Shown here in pieces: positions 17,192 to 24,723 of a DNA stretch of 64,000 nucleotides (the first letter of the stretch is position 1; each line of letters opens with the position of its first letter). Under the pieces are notes generated by a model. The model made no database searches. It saw only the letters and a program-made list of their open reading frames with translations, and was not told where the DNA came from. This DNA is from CBDBZL01 sp965213545 (GTDB lineage Bacteria > Pseudomonadota > Alphaproteobacteria > Sphingomonadales > Sphingomonadaceae). Where the stretch lies: NCBI GenBank assembly GCA_965213545.1, contig CBDBZL010000002.1, forward strand, positions 1,426,001 through 1,490,000, in the 5' to 3' direction. The position numbers and the translations under genes are program-made.

Positions 17192-18154
17192 ATGCCGCTC
17201 AACAGCCGCCCGCTGCGCGATATCACCGCCGAGGATATCGAGACCTACGAGCGCGACGGGGCGGTGTGCCTGCGCCGGGTGCTCGACCGCGACTGGATCG
17301 ACCTGCTCGAGCCGGTGGCGCGCGAGGTCATCATCGGCAAGAAGGATGTGGGCCTCCTCCCCACCATCCCCGGGCGCTACATGGCGCGCCGGCTGGAGGA
17401 ATATCGCCGCCTGGTGTTCGAGGGCCCCATCGCCGAGGCCGCCGGGCGGGTGATGCGCTCCAAGGAAATCCGCTTCTTCTTCGACGAGTTCTTCGCCAAG
17501 CCGCCCCAGTCCGATGCCAAGACCATGTGGCATTGCGACCGGATGGGCTGGCCCGTGGTGGGCAAGATGGTGCCCTCGCTGTGGATCCCGCTGACCCCCA
17601 TCGTCAAGGCCAACAGCCTGGAGGTGCTGGCGGGCACGCAGACCGAGGATGTGCGCTACTGGCTGTTCAGCCCCAATGCGCGCAAGATGATCAAGCCCGA
17701 CGACCGCGCCTCGCATCCCGAGATCGAGGCCCGCCGCGGCGAGGAGGGGCTGCGCTTCCTCAGCTGGGACATGGAGCCCGGCGACATGCTGGTGGTGCAC
17801 CCCTGGGTGCTGCATTATTCGGGTGGCAATCCCACCGACGATTGGCGGATCGCACTCTCCAACAGGGTGTTCGGCGATGACATCCGCTGGGCGCCGCGAC
17901 CCGATTGCGTCAACCTGGCGGGGGTGAGCTTCGACGAGATGCTCGAGGGCGAGAAGCCCCAAGGCCCGCTGTTTCCGCTGCTGTGGTCCGAGGACGGCCG
18001 GCGCGATGACGACAGCGCCTACCCGCGCGGTTTCGCCACCACCTGGCCCAAGCGCGAGATGGGCACGGTGAACGAATACGGCAAGTTCAAGGAGATGGCG
18101 GAAAAGGATGAAGCGGGCGAGCTGTCGCGTCGCGAACGCGCCCCGGCCGAGTGA
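17192..18154 (+). CDS. Phytanoyl-CoA dioxygenase (PhyH) family Fe(II)/2-oxoglutarate oxygenase
   Basis: A 320-residue protein. An N-terminal helix (ITAEDIETYERDGAVCLRRV) typical of PhyH proteins precedes a double-stranded beta-helix core. Iron ligands are His114 and Asp116 in WHCD, and His208 in VLHYSGG; Arg219 in DDWRIAL is well placed to hold 2-oxoglutarate. VPSLWIPLTPIVKANSLEVLAGT is typical family sequence. The reaction is hydroxylation of a carbon next to a carboxyl or CoA group, or another aliphatic oxidation. It follows the GMC gene after 95 bases and precedes a lyase-like gene, all on the plus strand. Confidence 0.85.
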   Translation: MPLNSRPLRDITAEDIETYERDGAVCLRRVLDRDWIDLLEPVAREVIIGKKDVGLLPTIPGRYMARRLEEYRRLVFEGPIAEAAGRVMRSKEIRFFFDEFFAKPPQSDAKTMWHCDRMGWPVVGKMVPSLWIPLTPIVKANSLEVLAGTQTEDVRYWLFSPNARKMIKPDDRASHPEIEARRGEEGLRFLSWDMEPGDMLVVHPWVLHYSGGNPTDDWRIALSNRVFGDDIRWAPRPDCVNLAGVSFDEMLEGEKPQGPLFPLLWSEDGRRDDDSAYPRGFATTWPKREMGTVNEYGKFKEMAEKDEAGELSRRERAPAE

Positions 18155-18223
18155 GCCGCGATGCTGGTGGGCGCCGGGAGCCGGGCTCACCGGACAAGCG
18201 CGTGACTGCCCGATGATCCCCCG

Positions 18224-19075
18224 GTGAGCGCTGCTGCGAACCTGCGCCGGCGTCTGGCCGCGCCCGACATTCTGGTGGCGCCCGGCGTTTATGATGCATT
18301 GAGCGCGCATCTGGCGGCGGAGGCGGGGTTCGAGGCGGTGTTCGTCTCGGGCTCGGCGCTGGCGGCAGCCCAGCTCGCGCGGCCCGATCTGGGGCTGTTC
18401 ACGCTGACCGAGACCGCCGAGGTGGTCGGCCGCATCGCCGACCGGGTGGCGGTGCCGCTGTTCGTCGATGCCGACCAGGGCTTCGGCAATGCGGCGATGA
18501 CCGCGCGCGCGGTGCGGCTGCTCGAGAAGGCGGGCGCGGCATGCATCCAGATCGAGGACCAGGCCGAGACCAAGCCCGAGGATGCGCTGCTCGGCCGTCC
18601 GCTGATTGCGACGCGCCGCATGGTCGACAAGATCGGCGCGGCAAAGGACGCGCTGGCCGGCGAGACGCTGCTCAGCGCGCGCAGCGACGCGATGGCGAGC
18701 GAGGGGTTCGAGGCCGCGCTCGGGCGCGTGCATGCCTATGTCGAGGCGGGGGCGGACATGGTGTTCGTCGAAGGGCTGACCCGGCGCGCCCAGATGGAGC
18801 GGCTGGTGGCCGAGCTGGGCGCGCGGGTCCCGCTGCTCCACAACCTGCTGCGTGCCAAAGGGGCGCCTCGCGACGAGGTGACCGGCGCCGCCGACCTGGA
18901 GGCGCTGGGCTACCGCGTGGCGCTGTTTCCCGCGGTGGGCCTGACCGCGGCGAGCGAGGCGCTGGCCGCCGCTTTCGCCGGGCTTGCCGCGACGCCGGAG
19001 CTGCCGGGCGGACAGGCCGTCGCGCCCGACCGGATCGGCGGGGCCGCCTTCATCGCCCGCTACACAAGCGGCTGA
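18224..19075 (+). CDS. Isocitrate lyase/PEP mutase superfamily enzyme lacking the lyase Cys
   Basis: A 283-residue TIM-barrel protein with a GTG start. The Mg-binding strand VDADQGFGN (81-89) and IQIEDQ (109-113) are conserved. Where 2-methylisocitrate lyases carry KxCGH with the catalytic Cys, this protein reads AETKPEDALLGRPL, with no Cys. Loss of that loop residue is typical of superfamily members that act as oxaloacetate decarboxylases/hydrolases or phosphonate enzymes rather than C-C lyases. The paralog at 43548-44408 keeps the Cys. It is 69 bases downstream of the PhyH gene, and the ribosome-binding site is weak. Confidence 0.78.
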   Translation: MSAAANLRRRLAAPDILVAPGVYDALSAHLAAEAGFEAVFVSGSALAAAQLARPDLGLFTLTETAEVVGRIADRVAVPLFVDADQGFGNAAMTARAVRLLEKAGAACIQIEDQAETKPEDALLGRPLIATRRMVDKIGAAKDALAGETLLSARSDAMASEGFEAALGRVHAYVEAGADMVFVEGLTRRAQMERLVAELGARVPLLHNLLRAKGAPRDEVTGAADLEALGYRVALFPAVGLTAASEALAAAFAGLAATPELPGGQAVAPDRIGGAAFIARYTSG

Positions 19076-19090
19076 GGCTAGCGCGCAGCC

Positions 19091-20296
19091 TCAGCCAGCA
19101 GGTTGGGCCAGCAGGTTGGGGATGACCGCATCGTCGTATGCAAGGTCCGTCAGCCCGATCCGGGCGATGGTGATGCCATCTTCGGGCAGGACATAGACGC
19201 GCTGGCCGCCGAACCCGTCGAGATAGACCAGGTCCTGCGCCACGAAGGGTGCCGAGTGGATGATGGTGACCGGATTGTCGGCGCTGTAGCGGCGCGCCGG
19301 CGTCCATTCGCCCGCCCGCCACAGCTGGTAGCCATATTGCGAATTGGCGGGCGAGGGCCGCGCCATCGCGTCGATCCAGCTTGCCGGAACCACCTGCCGC
19401 TCGCCCACCTTGCCGCGGTTGCGGATCAGCTCGCCGATCCGCGCCCAGTCGGCAAGCCCTGCGTGCAGCCCGGCATAGGCGCGCGGGCGCCCGGTGGCAT
19501 CAGTCCACAGCCGCGCATCGCCATTGCCCAGCGGACACCACAATTCGCGGCCCAGGAAATCGGCGAACCCGGCATAGCCCGCCTGGCGCGACTGGCGCTC
19601 GATCACCATTCCCAGAAGCTGGCTGACCGCGTTGTTATAGGCGAAGGTGCTTCCCGGTTCGCCCGCGCGCGGTGTCTCGAGGGCGACGGCATCGATATCG
19701 GGGGCCAGCAGCAACTTGAGAAAATCGCTCTGCCCCAGTCCGCTCGACATGGTGAGCAGCGCCTCGATCGGGATCCGGCCGCGCGGATCGTCCCGCCATT
19801 CGGGAATATAGCGGCTGACCGGATCCTCGAGCGAGGCGATCATGCCGCGTTCCAGCGCGATGCCCACCAGCAGGCCGACCACCGTCTTCATCATAGAGGC
19901 GGTGGCGGCGGGCGTGGCGGCATCGACCCCGGGGGCGTAGTGCTCGTGGATGACGGCGCCATCCTTGAGCACGATCAGCCCCAGCCCTTGCGCATTGTCC
20001 GAATAGGCCTGCGCATGTGCCAGCGCCGATGCCAGTGCGGGATCGGGGGCGGCATCGGGCGCGGCGCGGGGCAGCGCACGAGGACCGCAGCCGGCGAGCG
20101 GCATGGACGGGCGATAGCGCGCGACATCGAGGATGGTCGCACCCTGCAGATCGGCAGGCGTGCTGGGCGCCTGGTTGGACGTCTCGCTGGGCGTTTGGCT
20201 CAGCGTGGAGTCGGCCTGGGCGGTGGCCGGCAGCGGCATGGCCAGCGCCGCCGCTGCCAACAGCGCGGTCCGGATGGCACGTCTAGTCGGCGACAT
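19091..20296 (-). CDS. Exported beta-lactamase-fold serine hydrolase (class C type)
   Basis: A 401-residue protein from the ATG at 20296, chosen because it opens a good signal peptide (residues 1-27, ending ATAQA); 15 more residues upstream would spoil it. Catalytic SxxK is SMMK (134-137) and the YxN motif is YNN (220-222), within AATASMMKTVVG and TFAYNNAVSQLLGM. The fold covers esterases, D-aminopeptidases and beta-lactamases; in catabolic loci, esterase activity is the usual guess. It overlaps the upstream alpha/beta-hydrolase gene by 14 bases, so the two exported hydrolases are co-expressed. A second SxxK hydrolase lies at 26127-27491. Confidence 0.85.
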   Translation of the reverse strand: MSPTRRAIRTALLAAAALAMPLPATAQADSTLSQTPSETSNQAPSTPADLQGATILDVARYRPSMPLAGCGPRALPRAAPDAAPDPALASALAHAQAYSDNAQGLGLIVLKDGAVIHEHYAPGVDAATPAATASMMKTVVGLLVGIALERGMIASLEDPVSRYIPEWRDDPRGRIPIEALLTMSSGLGQSDFLKLLLAPDIDAVALETPRAGEPGSTFAYNNAVSQLLGMVIERQSRQAGYAGFADFLGRELWCPLGNGDARLWTDATGRPRAYAGLHAGLADWARIGELIRNRGKVGERQVVPASWIDAMARPSPANSQYGYQLWRAGEWTPARRYSADNPVTIIHSAPFVAQDLVYLDGFGGQRVYVLPEDGITIARIGLTDLAYDDAVIPNLLAQPAG

Positions 20297-21281
20297 AGGC
20301 TTCCCCGGCAATCGGCGCGCCCGGCGAACAGGGCTGCTCATTGCCCAGCGCGCGTTCGATGAAGCCCAGCGTGCTTGCCTGCGCGCGTTCCAGCATGGCG
20401 CGCGCAGTGGTATCGGCCGGGCGTTGGCGGCCGAACAATCCGCCGAAATAATGGTCGACGCCCTCGCCCACCCACAGCGCGCGGTTGCCCGTGGGCGCGC
20501 TTTGGTAGCTCACCTTATGCACCCGCCAGTCATCGACGAAGCCGGGCAGCACATCGGCGGTGCCGGTGATGGTGAGGTTGGGGACCGCGATGAGCGACCA
20601 GCCGCGCGATTCCATATATCCCTCCATCGGCCCCGGCGGCGACCAGCCGACCACCGCATCGACCGAGGGCACGCGGCGGCCGCCTGCCGGTTCGCCGGGC
20701 AGGACCGCCCTGGCCCCGCCGGCGAGCTGGGCGATGAGCGCGCCGTAGCTGTGCCCCATCGCCACCCGATGCTGGGCATCGAGCGTGATCCCGTGGCGCG
20801 CGAGCAGCGCCCTGGCCTCGACCGGCGGGGCCAGCGCCAGCGCCATGTCGGCGTTGCGCGTCTCCCAGGTCTCGGCCTGCGAGGGCGGCTGGGCGCGCTT
20901 CAGTTCCTCCGAATCGATATGCATTGGCGCGATGACCACATGGCCCGCCGCGGCCAGCGGTTCGAGCAGCGCCCGGTAGCGAGCGGGCGCGGCAAAGGCG
21001 CCATGCGAGAAGGCGATCAGCGGATAGGTGCCGGGCTGCGCGGGGGCGAAGATGGTCAAGGCGACCTCGCGCGCGGGCGCGTCGGAGCGGGCGGGATCGA
21101 TGACGGTCAGGGTCAAGTCCCGCGTCTCCCCCGCCATCTTCTGCATGCAGCTGGTGCCGGCGAGCGGCTGGCCAGGTGTGACATTGCCCGCGCAGGCGGC
21201 GGTGGCGAGCAGCAGGGCGCCGATGGCGGCGCGGGTCAGCGAGCGGGCCAGCGAAGGGGGTGGCGATTGAAGTGCGGGCAT
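20283..21281 (-). CDS. Exported alpha/beta-hydrolase, PAF-acetylhydrolase/dienelactone-hydrolase-like
   Basis: A 332-residue protein with an N-terminal hydrophobic segment (about 18-30) ending LLATAACAG; Cys30 could be a lipid-attachment site, though the lipobox is imperfect. The hydrolase fold shows FSHGAF (oxyanion region), the nucleophile elbow GHSYGAL, then GWSPPG and, near the end, an acid/His region (GVDHYFGG). The usual chemistry is hydrolysis of esters or lactones outside the cytoplasm. It is upstream of, and overlapping, the SxxK hydrolase, forming a two-gene secreted hydrolase unit. It is divergent from the KMO-like FAD enzyme at 21401. Confidence 0.8.
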   Translation of the reverse strand: MPALQSPPPSLARSLTRAAIGALLLATAACAGNVTPGQPLAGTSCMQKMAGETRDLTLTVIDPARSDAPAREVALTIFAPAQPGTYPLIAFSHGAFAAPARYRALLEPLAAAGHVVIAPMHIDSEELKRAQPPSQAETWETRNADMALALAPPVEARALLARHGITLDAQHRVAMGHSYGALIAQLAGGARAVLPGEPAGGRRVPSVDAVVGWSPPGPMEGYMESRGWSLIAVPNLTITGTADVLPGFVDDWRVHKVSYQSAPTGNRALWVGEGVDHYFGGLFGRQRPADTTARAMLERAQASTLGFIERALGNEQPCSPGAPIAGEAYVAD

Positions 21282-21400
21282 TGCCGCAAGGGTCGCACCA
21301 AAGCCGACCCGACGCGGCAGGCAAGCGCGGGTTTGTCCGACTGGCGGGCAATCCGGGTCGCCGTGGCTGCGCGTGGGCGTGTGGCTGTCAGGATGGCGCG

Positions 21401-22915
21401 ATGGGAGATATGATGGGCGGCAGGCGATCGGTGTTCATCAGCGGCGCGGGGCCGACCGGGATGGTCGCGGCGATGCTGTTCGACGCGCTCGGCTGGGAGG
21501 TCGTGCTGTGCGAACGGCGCGCCTCGCCGCAGGATTTCGAGAAGAACAAGTCGTTCAACTACCTGATCGACCCACGCGGGCAGGAGATGCTGCGCCGGCT
21601 GGGGATCTATGACCGGCTGTATGATTGCGGGGTGGAGACGCGCGGCTTTACCGGCACCACGCTGACCCCCGATGGCCGGAGCGTGACCAAAAGCCCGCCG
21701 ATCATCGATCCCGCGCGCCCGACCTGCTTTTGGACCACGCGGCGCGCCTTCCTCACCATGCTGCACGATGCGCTTCGCGAGCGCGGCGGGCGGATCGAAT
21801 TGCTCTACGAGCACGAGGTGACGCGGCTCGAAGCGGAGGGCGCTGCCGATCGAGCTGCCGGTTCCGGCGGGCGGGCGCGGGTGCTGGTGACCGGGCCGGA
21901 CGGCAGCGAGCGGCGTTTCGCGCCCGACCTGGTGCTGGCCTGCGACGGGCTCAACTCGGCGATCCGCCGCGCCGCCGCCGCGCTCGATGCGGTCCCGCCC
22001 GGTCATTTCGCGATGCAGCAATCGAGCTCGATCAGCACCGGGCTGCGCTACAAGGTGCTCAACCTGCCGGCCCGGTTCGAGGCCGCCGGCGGCACGATCA
22101 AGGTGGACGACAACCGGATGAGCTACATCATCCCCTCGCGCCACAAGGACCGCATCAAAGCCTGCTCGCTGTTCGCCTTCCCGGTGGCCGATCCCGACCA
22201 TCCCCGCAGCGTGAACATCATCCGCGAGGCCGATCACCACTTGTGGACCATCACCGATGCGGATGAACTGCTCGACTTCCTGGACGACGCCTTTCCGCAG
22301 CTCGACATGAGGGCGCTGGTCTCGCGCGAGGAGGCGGCGGACTTCGTCTCGTTCGAGCCCGGCAGCTTTCCCGCCTCGCAATATGCACGCCATCTGGTTG
22401 CCCGGCTGGGCGAGGGGGACGATGCCGCGCATGTGGTGCTGCTGGGCGATGCCGCGCATGCCTTTCCGCCCGATCTGGGGCTGGGGGTCAATTCGGCGCT
22501 GCAGGACCTGACCGTGCTGATGCGTCACATGGACGAAGGCGGCATGGGCAAGGGCGCCCCGCTGGCCGACACGCTGGCCGATGCTTTGGAAGCCTATGCC
22601 GCCGAACGCGAGCCCGAGAGCCGCGACCTTGCATGGGTGGTGCGAAACTTCTTCCCCGAGCAGTACAATCATCGCCCGTGGGCGCTGCGCCGATGGGCGG
22701 CGGGTTTCGTGGTCCGCAAGCAGCTCAATGCGCTGGCCCCACGCGTGTTCGACAAGCCCGCCTTCTACCTCTCGCAGGACCCGGCGATGACCTATGGCGA
22801 GATGAAGCGGCGCAAGCTGCGCACCGACCGGCGGGTGCGCGCGCTGGCGGCCGGGCTGGTCGGGCTGGCGGGGTGGGCGAGCTGGGTGGCGGCCACGCGG
22901 CGCCGGTCGGGGTGA
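21401..22915 (+). CDS. FAD-dependent monooxygenase, kynurenine 3-monooxygenase-like, with C-terminal membrane tail
   Basis: A 504-residue protein from the ATG at 21401, preceded by AGGA. It has Rossmann ISGAGPTGMVAAML, then KSFNYLIDPRGQEMLRRLG, which resembles the KMO substrate-side region, the DG motif LACDGLNSAIRRA and the GD motif VLLGDAAHAFPPDLGLGVNSALQD. As in KMO, a hydrophobic C-terminal stretch (ALAAGLVGLAGWASWVAA) could anchor it to the membrane. The role is likely hydroxylation of an aromatic ring, with NAD(P)H as donor. It is divergent from the secreted hydrolase pair. Assignment to tryptophan degradation is not supported, as no other kyn gene is present. Confidence 0.83.
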   Translation: MGDMMGGRRSVFISGAGPTGMVAAMLFDALGWEVVLCERRASPQDFEKNKSFNYLIDPRGQEMLRRLGIYDRLYDCGVETRGFTGTTLTPDGRSVTKSPPIIDPARPTCFWTTRRAFLTMLHDALRERGGRIELLYEHEVTRLEAEGAADRAAGSGGRARVLVTGPDGSERRFAPDLVLACDGLNSAIRRAAAALDAVPPGHFAMQQSSSISTGLRYKVLNLPARFEAAGGTIKVDDNRMSYIIPSRHKDRIKACSLFAFPVADPDHPRSVNIIREADHHLWTITDADELLDFLDDAFPQLDMRALVSREEAADFVSFEPGSFPASQYARHLVARLGEGDDAAHVVLLGDAAHAFPPDLGLGVNSALQDLTVLMRHMDEGGMGKGAPLADTLADALEAYAAEREPESRDLAWVVRNFFPEQYNHRPWALRRWAAGFVVRKQLNALAPRVFDKPAFYLSQDPAMTYGEMKRRKLRTDRRVRALAAGLVGLAGWASWVAATRRRSG

Positions 22916-23347
22916 GCGGCGGCGGGAGTTGCAGGATCGGTTGGATTGGCGAAGCGGCGGGCTGGTCATAAGCTGGCCGGACTGATCCGTAGCGATCAGG
23001 GAGGGCGGGCTGGCGCGGGTTAATTGGGTGCGATCCAGAAGGTGGGATCGAACACCCGGGAGCGGCTGGCGACACGAGGCCCTGACAGCTCAACGGCTGG
23101 TAGGTTCAAGGGCTGGGCAGGTTCGGGCGCTGAACCGCGGCACTGCGCGGATCGGACAGATTGCCGGTCAGAATGGGCGCGATCAGGATAGCGCGGCTTG
23201 CGCAGCCATGCGCCGACGGGGTTGCCCAGGGATGACGGGGTTGCCGATGATTTGGCCTGATGGGTTGGGCCTATTTGTGATGGCGGATGGCGATGGTCAG
23301 CTCAACCGCACCAGAAGGCCCACCAACCGGTGCGCTGCCGAACGCGG
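22916..23347. other. 432-bp convergent intergenic region, no gene recognised
   Basis: It lies between the stops of two convergent genes. Short readings here have no codon bias or start signals. The 12-mer GACGGGGTTGCC occurs twice, at 23215-23226 and 23234-23245, 19 bp apart. Weak tRNA-like words around 23050-23100 do not fold into a tRNA. No clear terminator hairpin was seen. Confidence 0.5.
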
Positions 23348-23638
23348 TCAGGCGGTGCCATCGGCTCCGGTCAGCGCCGCCAGCACGCCCTTGGCGATGC
23401 GCCCGGTGGCCTCGTCGAGCCGGTTCTGCAGCGCTTCGCTGGGTTGATGCGTCTCGACCGCCTGGCGCACATCGACACCGCGCGCCTCGAGCACCTCCTC
23501 CAGCACCATCACCCGGTCGGCCAGCACTGCCACCTCGCGCGCCAGGGTGATGACCGCGCGGCCGACATTGTCGAGCTGGGCGGGGGACAGATACCGGGCT
23601 TCGGGCAGGTTGAAATGCGCCCAGTCGCCCGGGCTCAC
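23348..23638 (-). CDS. Small helical partner protein of the methyltransferase (copy 2)
   Basis: A 96-residue protein whose ATG overlaps the stop of the methyltransferase upstream by four bases (ATGA), implying coupled translation. The core reads LDNVGRAVITLAREVAVLAD, then RVMVLEEVLEARGVDVRQAV, ETHQPSEALQNRLDEA and a final helix. Heptad-like hydrophobic spacing suggests a coiled coil at about residues 18-52. The copy at 41137-41481 has the parallel DRVNVLEKVLEKHGIPVGEA, EQHLPDEAE, and copy 1 (9031-9393) a more diverged version. No known domain is recognised. It ends a long uptake operon that starts with TBDR2. Confidence 0.7.
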   Translation of the reverse strand: MSPGDWAHFNLPEARYLSPAQLDNVGRAVITLAREVAVLADRVMVLEEVLEARGVDVRQAVETHQPSEALQNRLDEATGRIAKGVLAALTGADGTA

Positions 23639-24678
23639 GGCTTGCGGCCCTGGACCACATGCGGGTAGCGCCCCTCGGCCTTCACATCGGTGAACCCTGC
23701 CTCGCGTGCGATTTCGGCAAAGTCGAGCCCGGCCGAACAGCGCCAGTGCGGCTCACCGCCCAGCAGCGCCGCGCGGTCGGCCTTCCACACCGCCAGCTTG
23801 TCCATGTCGGCGTAGCGGGTGACATCGGACATCACCATGTCGCCGCCCGGCGTGAGCACGCGGAATGCCTCTGTAAAGATCGCCCGGATAGCGTCGGCGG
23901 GCATTTCGTGGAGGATGATGTAGCTGGCGACCAGGTCGAAGCTGCCATCTGCGAAGCCGCTGTCCTCCGCCAGCCGCTGGTGCAGCCGCCAGTTCCAACC
24001 GTTGGTGTTGGCGGTGCGCCAGGCATGTTCGAGCATCCGCGCCGAGATGTCGATCCCGGTGATCTGCGCATCGGGATAGGTGCGTTGCAGCGCGGTGGTG
24101 AAGTGGCCGCTCGAACAGCCGATATCGAGGATGCGGGCGTAACTATCGCGCGGTGCCATCTCGGCCACCGCCTGGCGCTGCTTGAAAATGCCGCCGGGAA
24201 AGAAGCGCGCGACCATCTTCTTGTGGATGATCTCGCCATGGATGAAGCCCATGTGCGCGTGTCCGTCCCAACCGCCTTGGGTGCGGTGGAAATCCACCCC
24301 GTCCCAATAGGCGGGCGGGACGAGCGCGGGATCGAGTTCGAGCGTGGCGGGGCCGTTCTGCGCCTGGCGCATGGGCTGGGCGAGGTCGGCCGCGATCTCC
24401 TCGAAGGCTTCGGTGGCGATGCGTCCGTGCATCCGCCCGTGCCAGTCACCCATCAGCTGCTGGACCGCGAATGGCGCACTGTCGGCAAGCGCCTGGTCCA
24501 TGTGCCGGTGGCGTGCGTCGAGGTCGTCGGGCAGCGCGGCCGGATCGGGCACGGCGGTGGTGATGTCGGCCTCCACCGCATCGCGCAGGCCGTTGGCGGC
24601 GATCGCCATCTGGGCGAGGAAATCGACCGAGGCGCGGCCGCGCTGGTTGAGGTGCGGATCGTGAAACTGGGTCATCAT
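23635..24678 (-). CDS. SAM-dependent methyltransferase with conserved N-terminal domain (copy 2)
   Basis: A 347-residue protein starting at a double ATG behind GGAGGGC. A helical N-terminal region (1-110) is followed by LDPALVPPAYW (115-125) and DFHRTQGGWDG (129-139), then the methyltransferase domain: ILDIGCSSG (183-191), ITGIDIS, LAEDSGFADGSFDLVASYIILHE and LTPGGDMVMSD. The DP..P / H..QGG block before the Rossmann domain matches copies 1 and 3 and is not part of the general fold. The small-partner gene overlaps its end. Upstream, 45 bases away, is an MFS symporter, and further upstream are a hydrolase, a fibrillin-like protein and TBDR2. The acceptor is unknown. Confidence 0.82.
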   Translation of the reverse strand: MMTQFHDPHLNQRGRASVDFLAQMAIAANGLRDAVEADITTAVPDPAALPDDLDARHRHMDQALADSAPFAVQQLMGDWHGRMHGRIATEAFEEIAADLAQPMRQAQNGPATLELDPALVPPAYWDGVDFHRTQGGWDGHAHMGFIHGEIIHKKMVARFFPGGIFKQRQAVAEMAPRDSYARILDIGCSSGHFTTALQRTYPDAQITGIDISARMLEHAWRTANTNGWNWRLHQRLAEDSGFADGSFDLVASYIILHEMPADAIRAIFTEAFRVLTPGGDMVMSDVTRYADMDKLAVWKADRAALLGGEPHWRCSAGLDFAEIAREAGFTDVKAEGRYPHVVQGRKP

Positions 24679-24723
24679 GCCCTCCTTTGACGGGTTCGGC
24701 GCTTTGAGTTCGGCACTATGTGA

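Noticed and set aside
21401..22915. Kynurenine pathway assignment for the KMO-like enzyme
   Set aside because: No kynureninase, formamidase or other pathway gene is nearby; the resemblance may only reflect the family.
23040..23110. tRNA-like words (GGATCGAACACCC and AGCTCAACGGCTGGTAG)
   Set aside because: The T-arm-like word reads on the minus strand and the D-arm-like word on the plus strand; neither gives a closed acceptor stem or a full cloverleaf.
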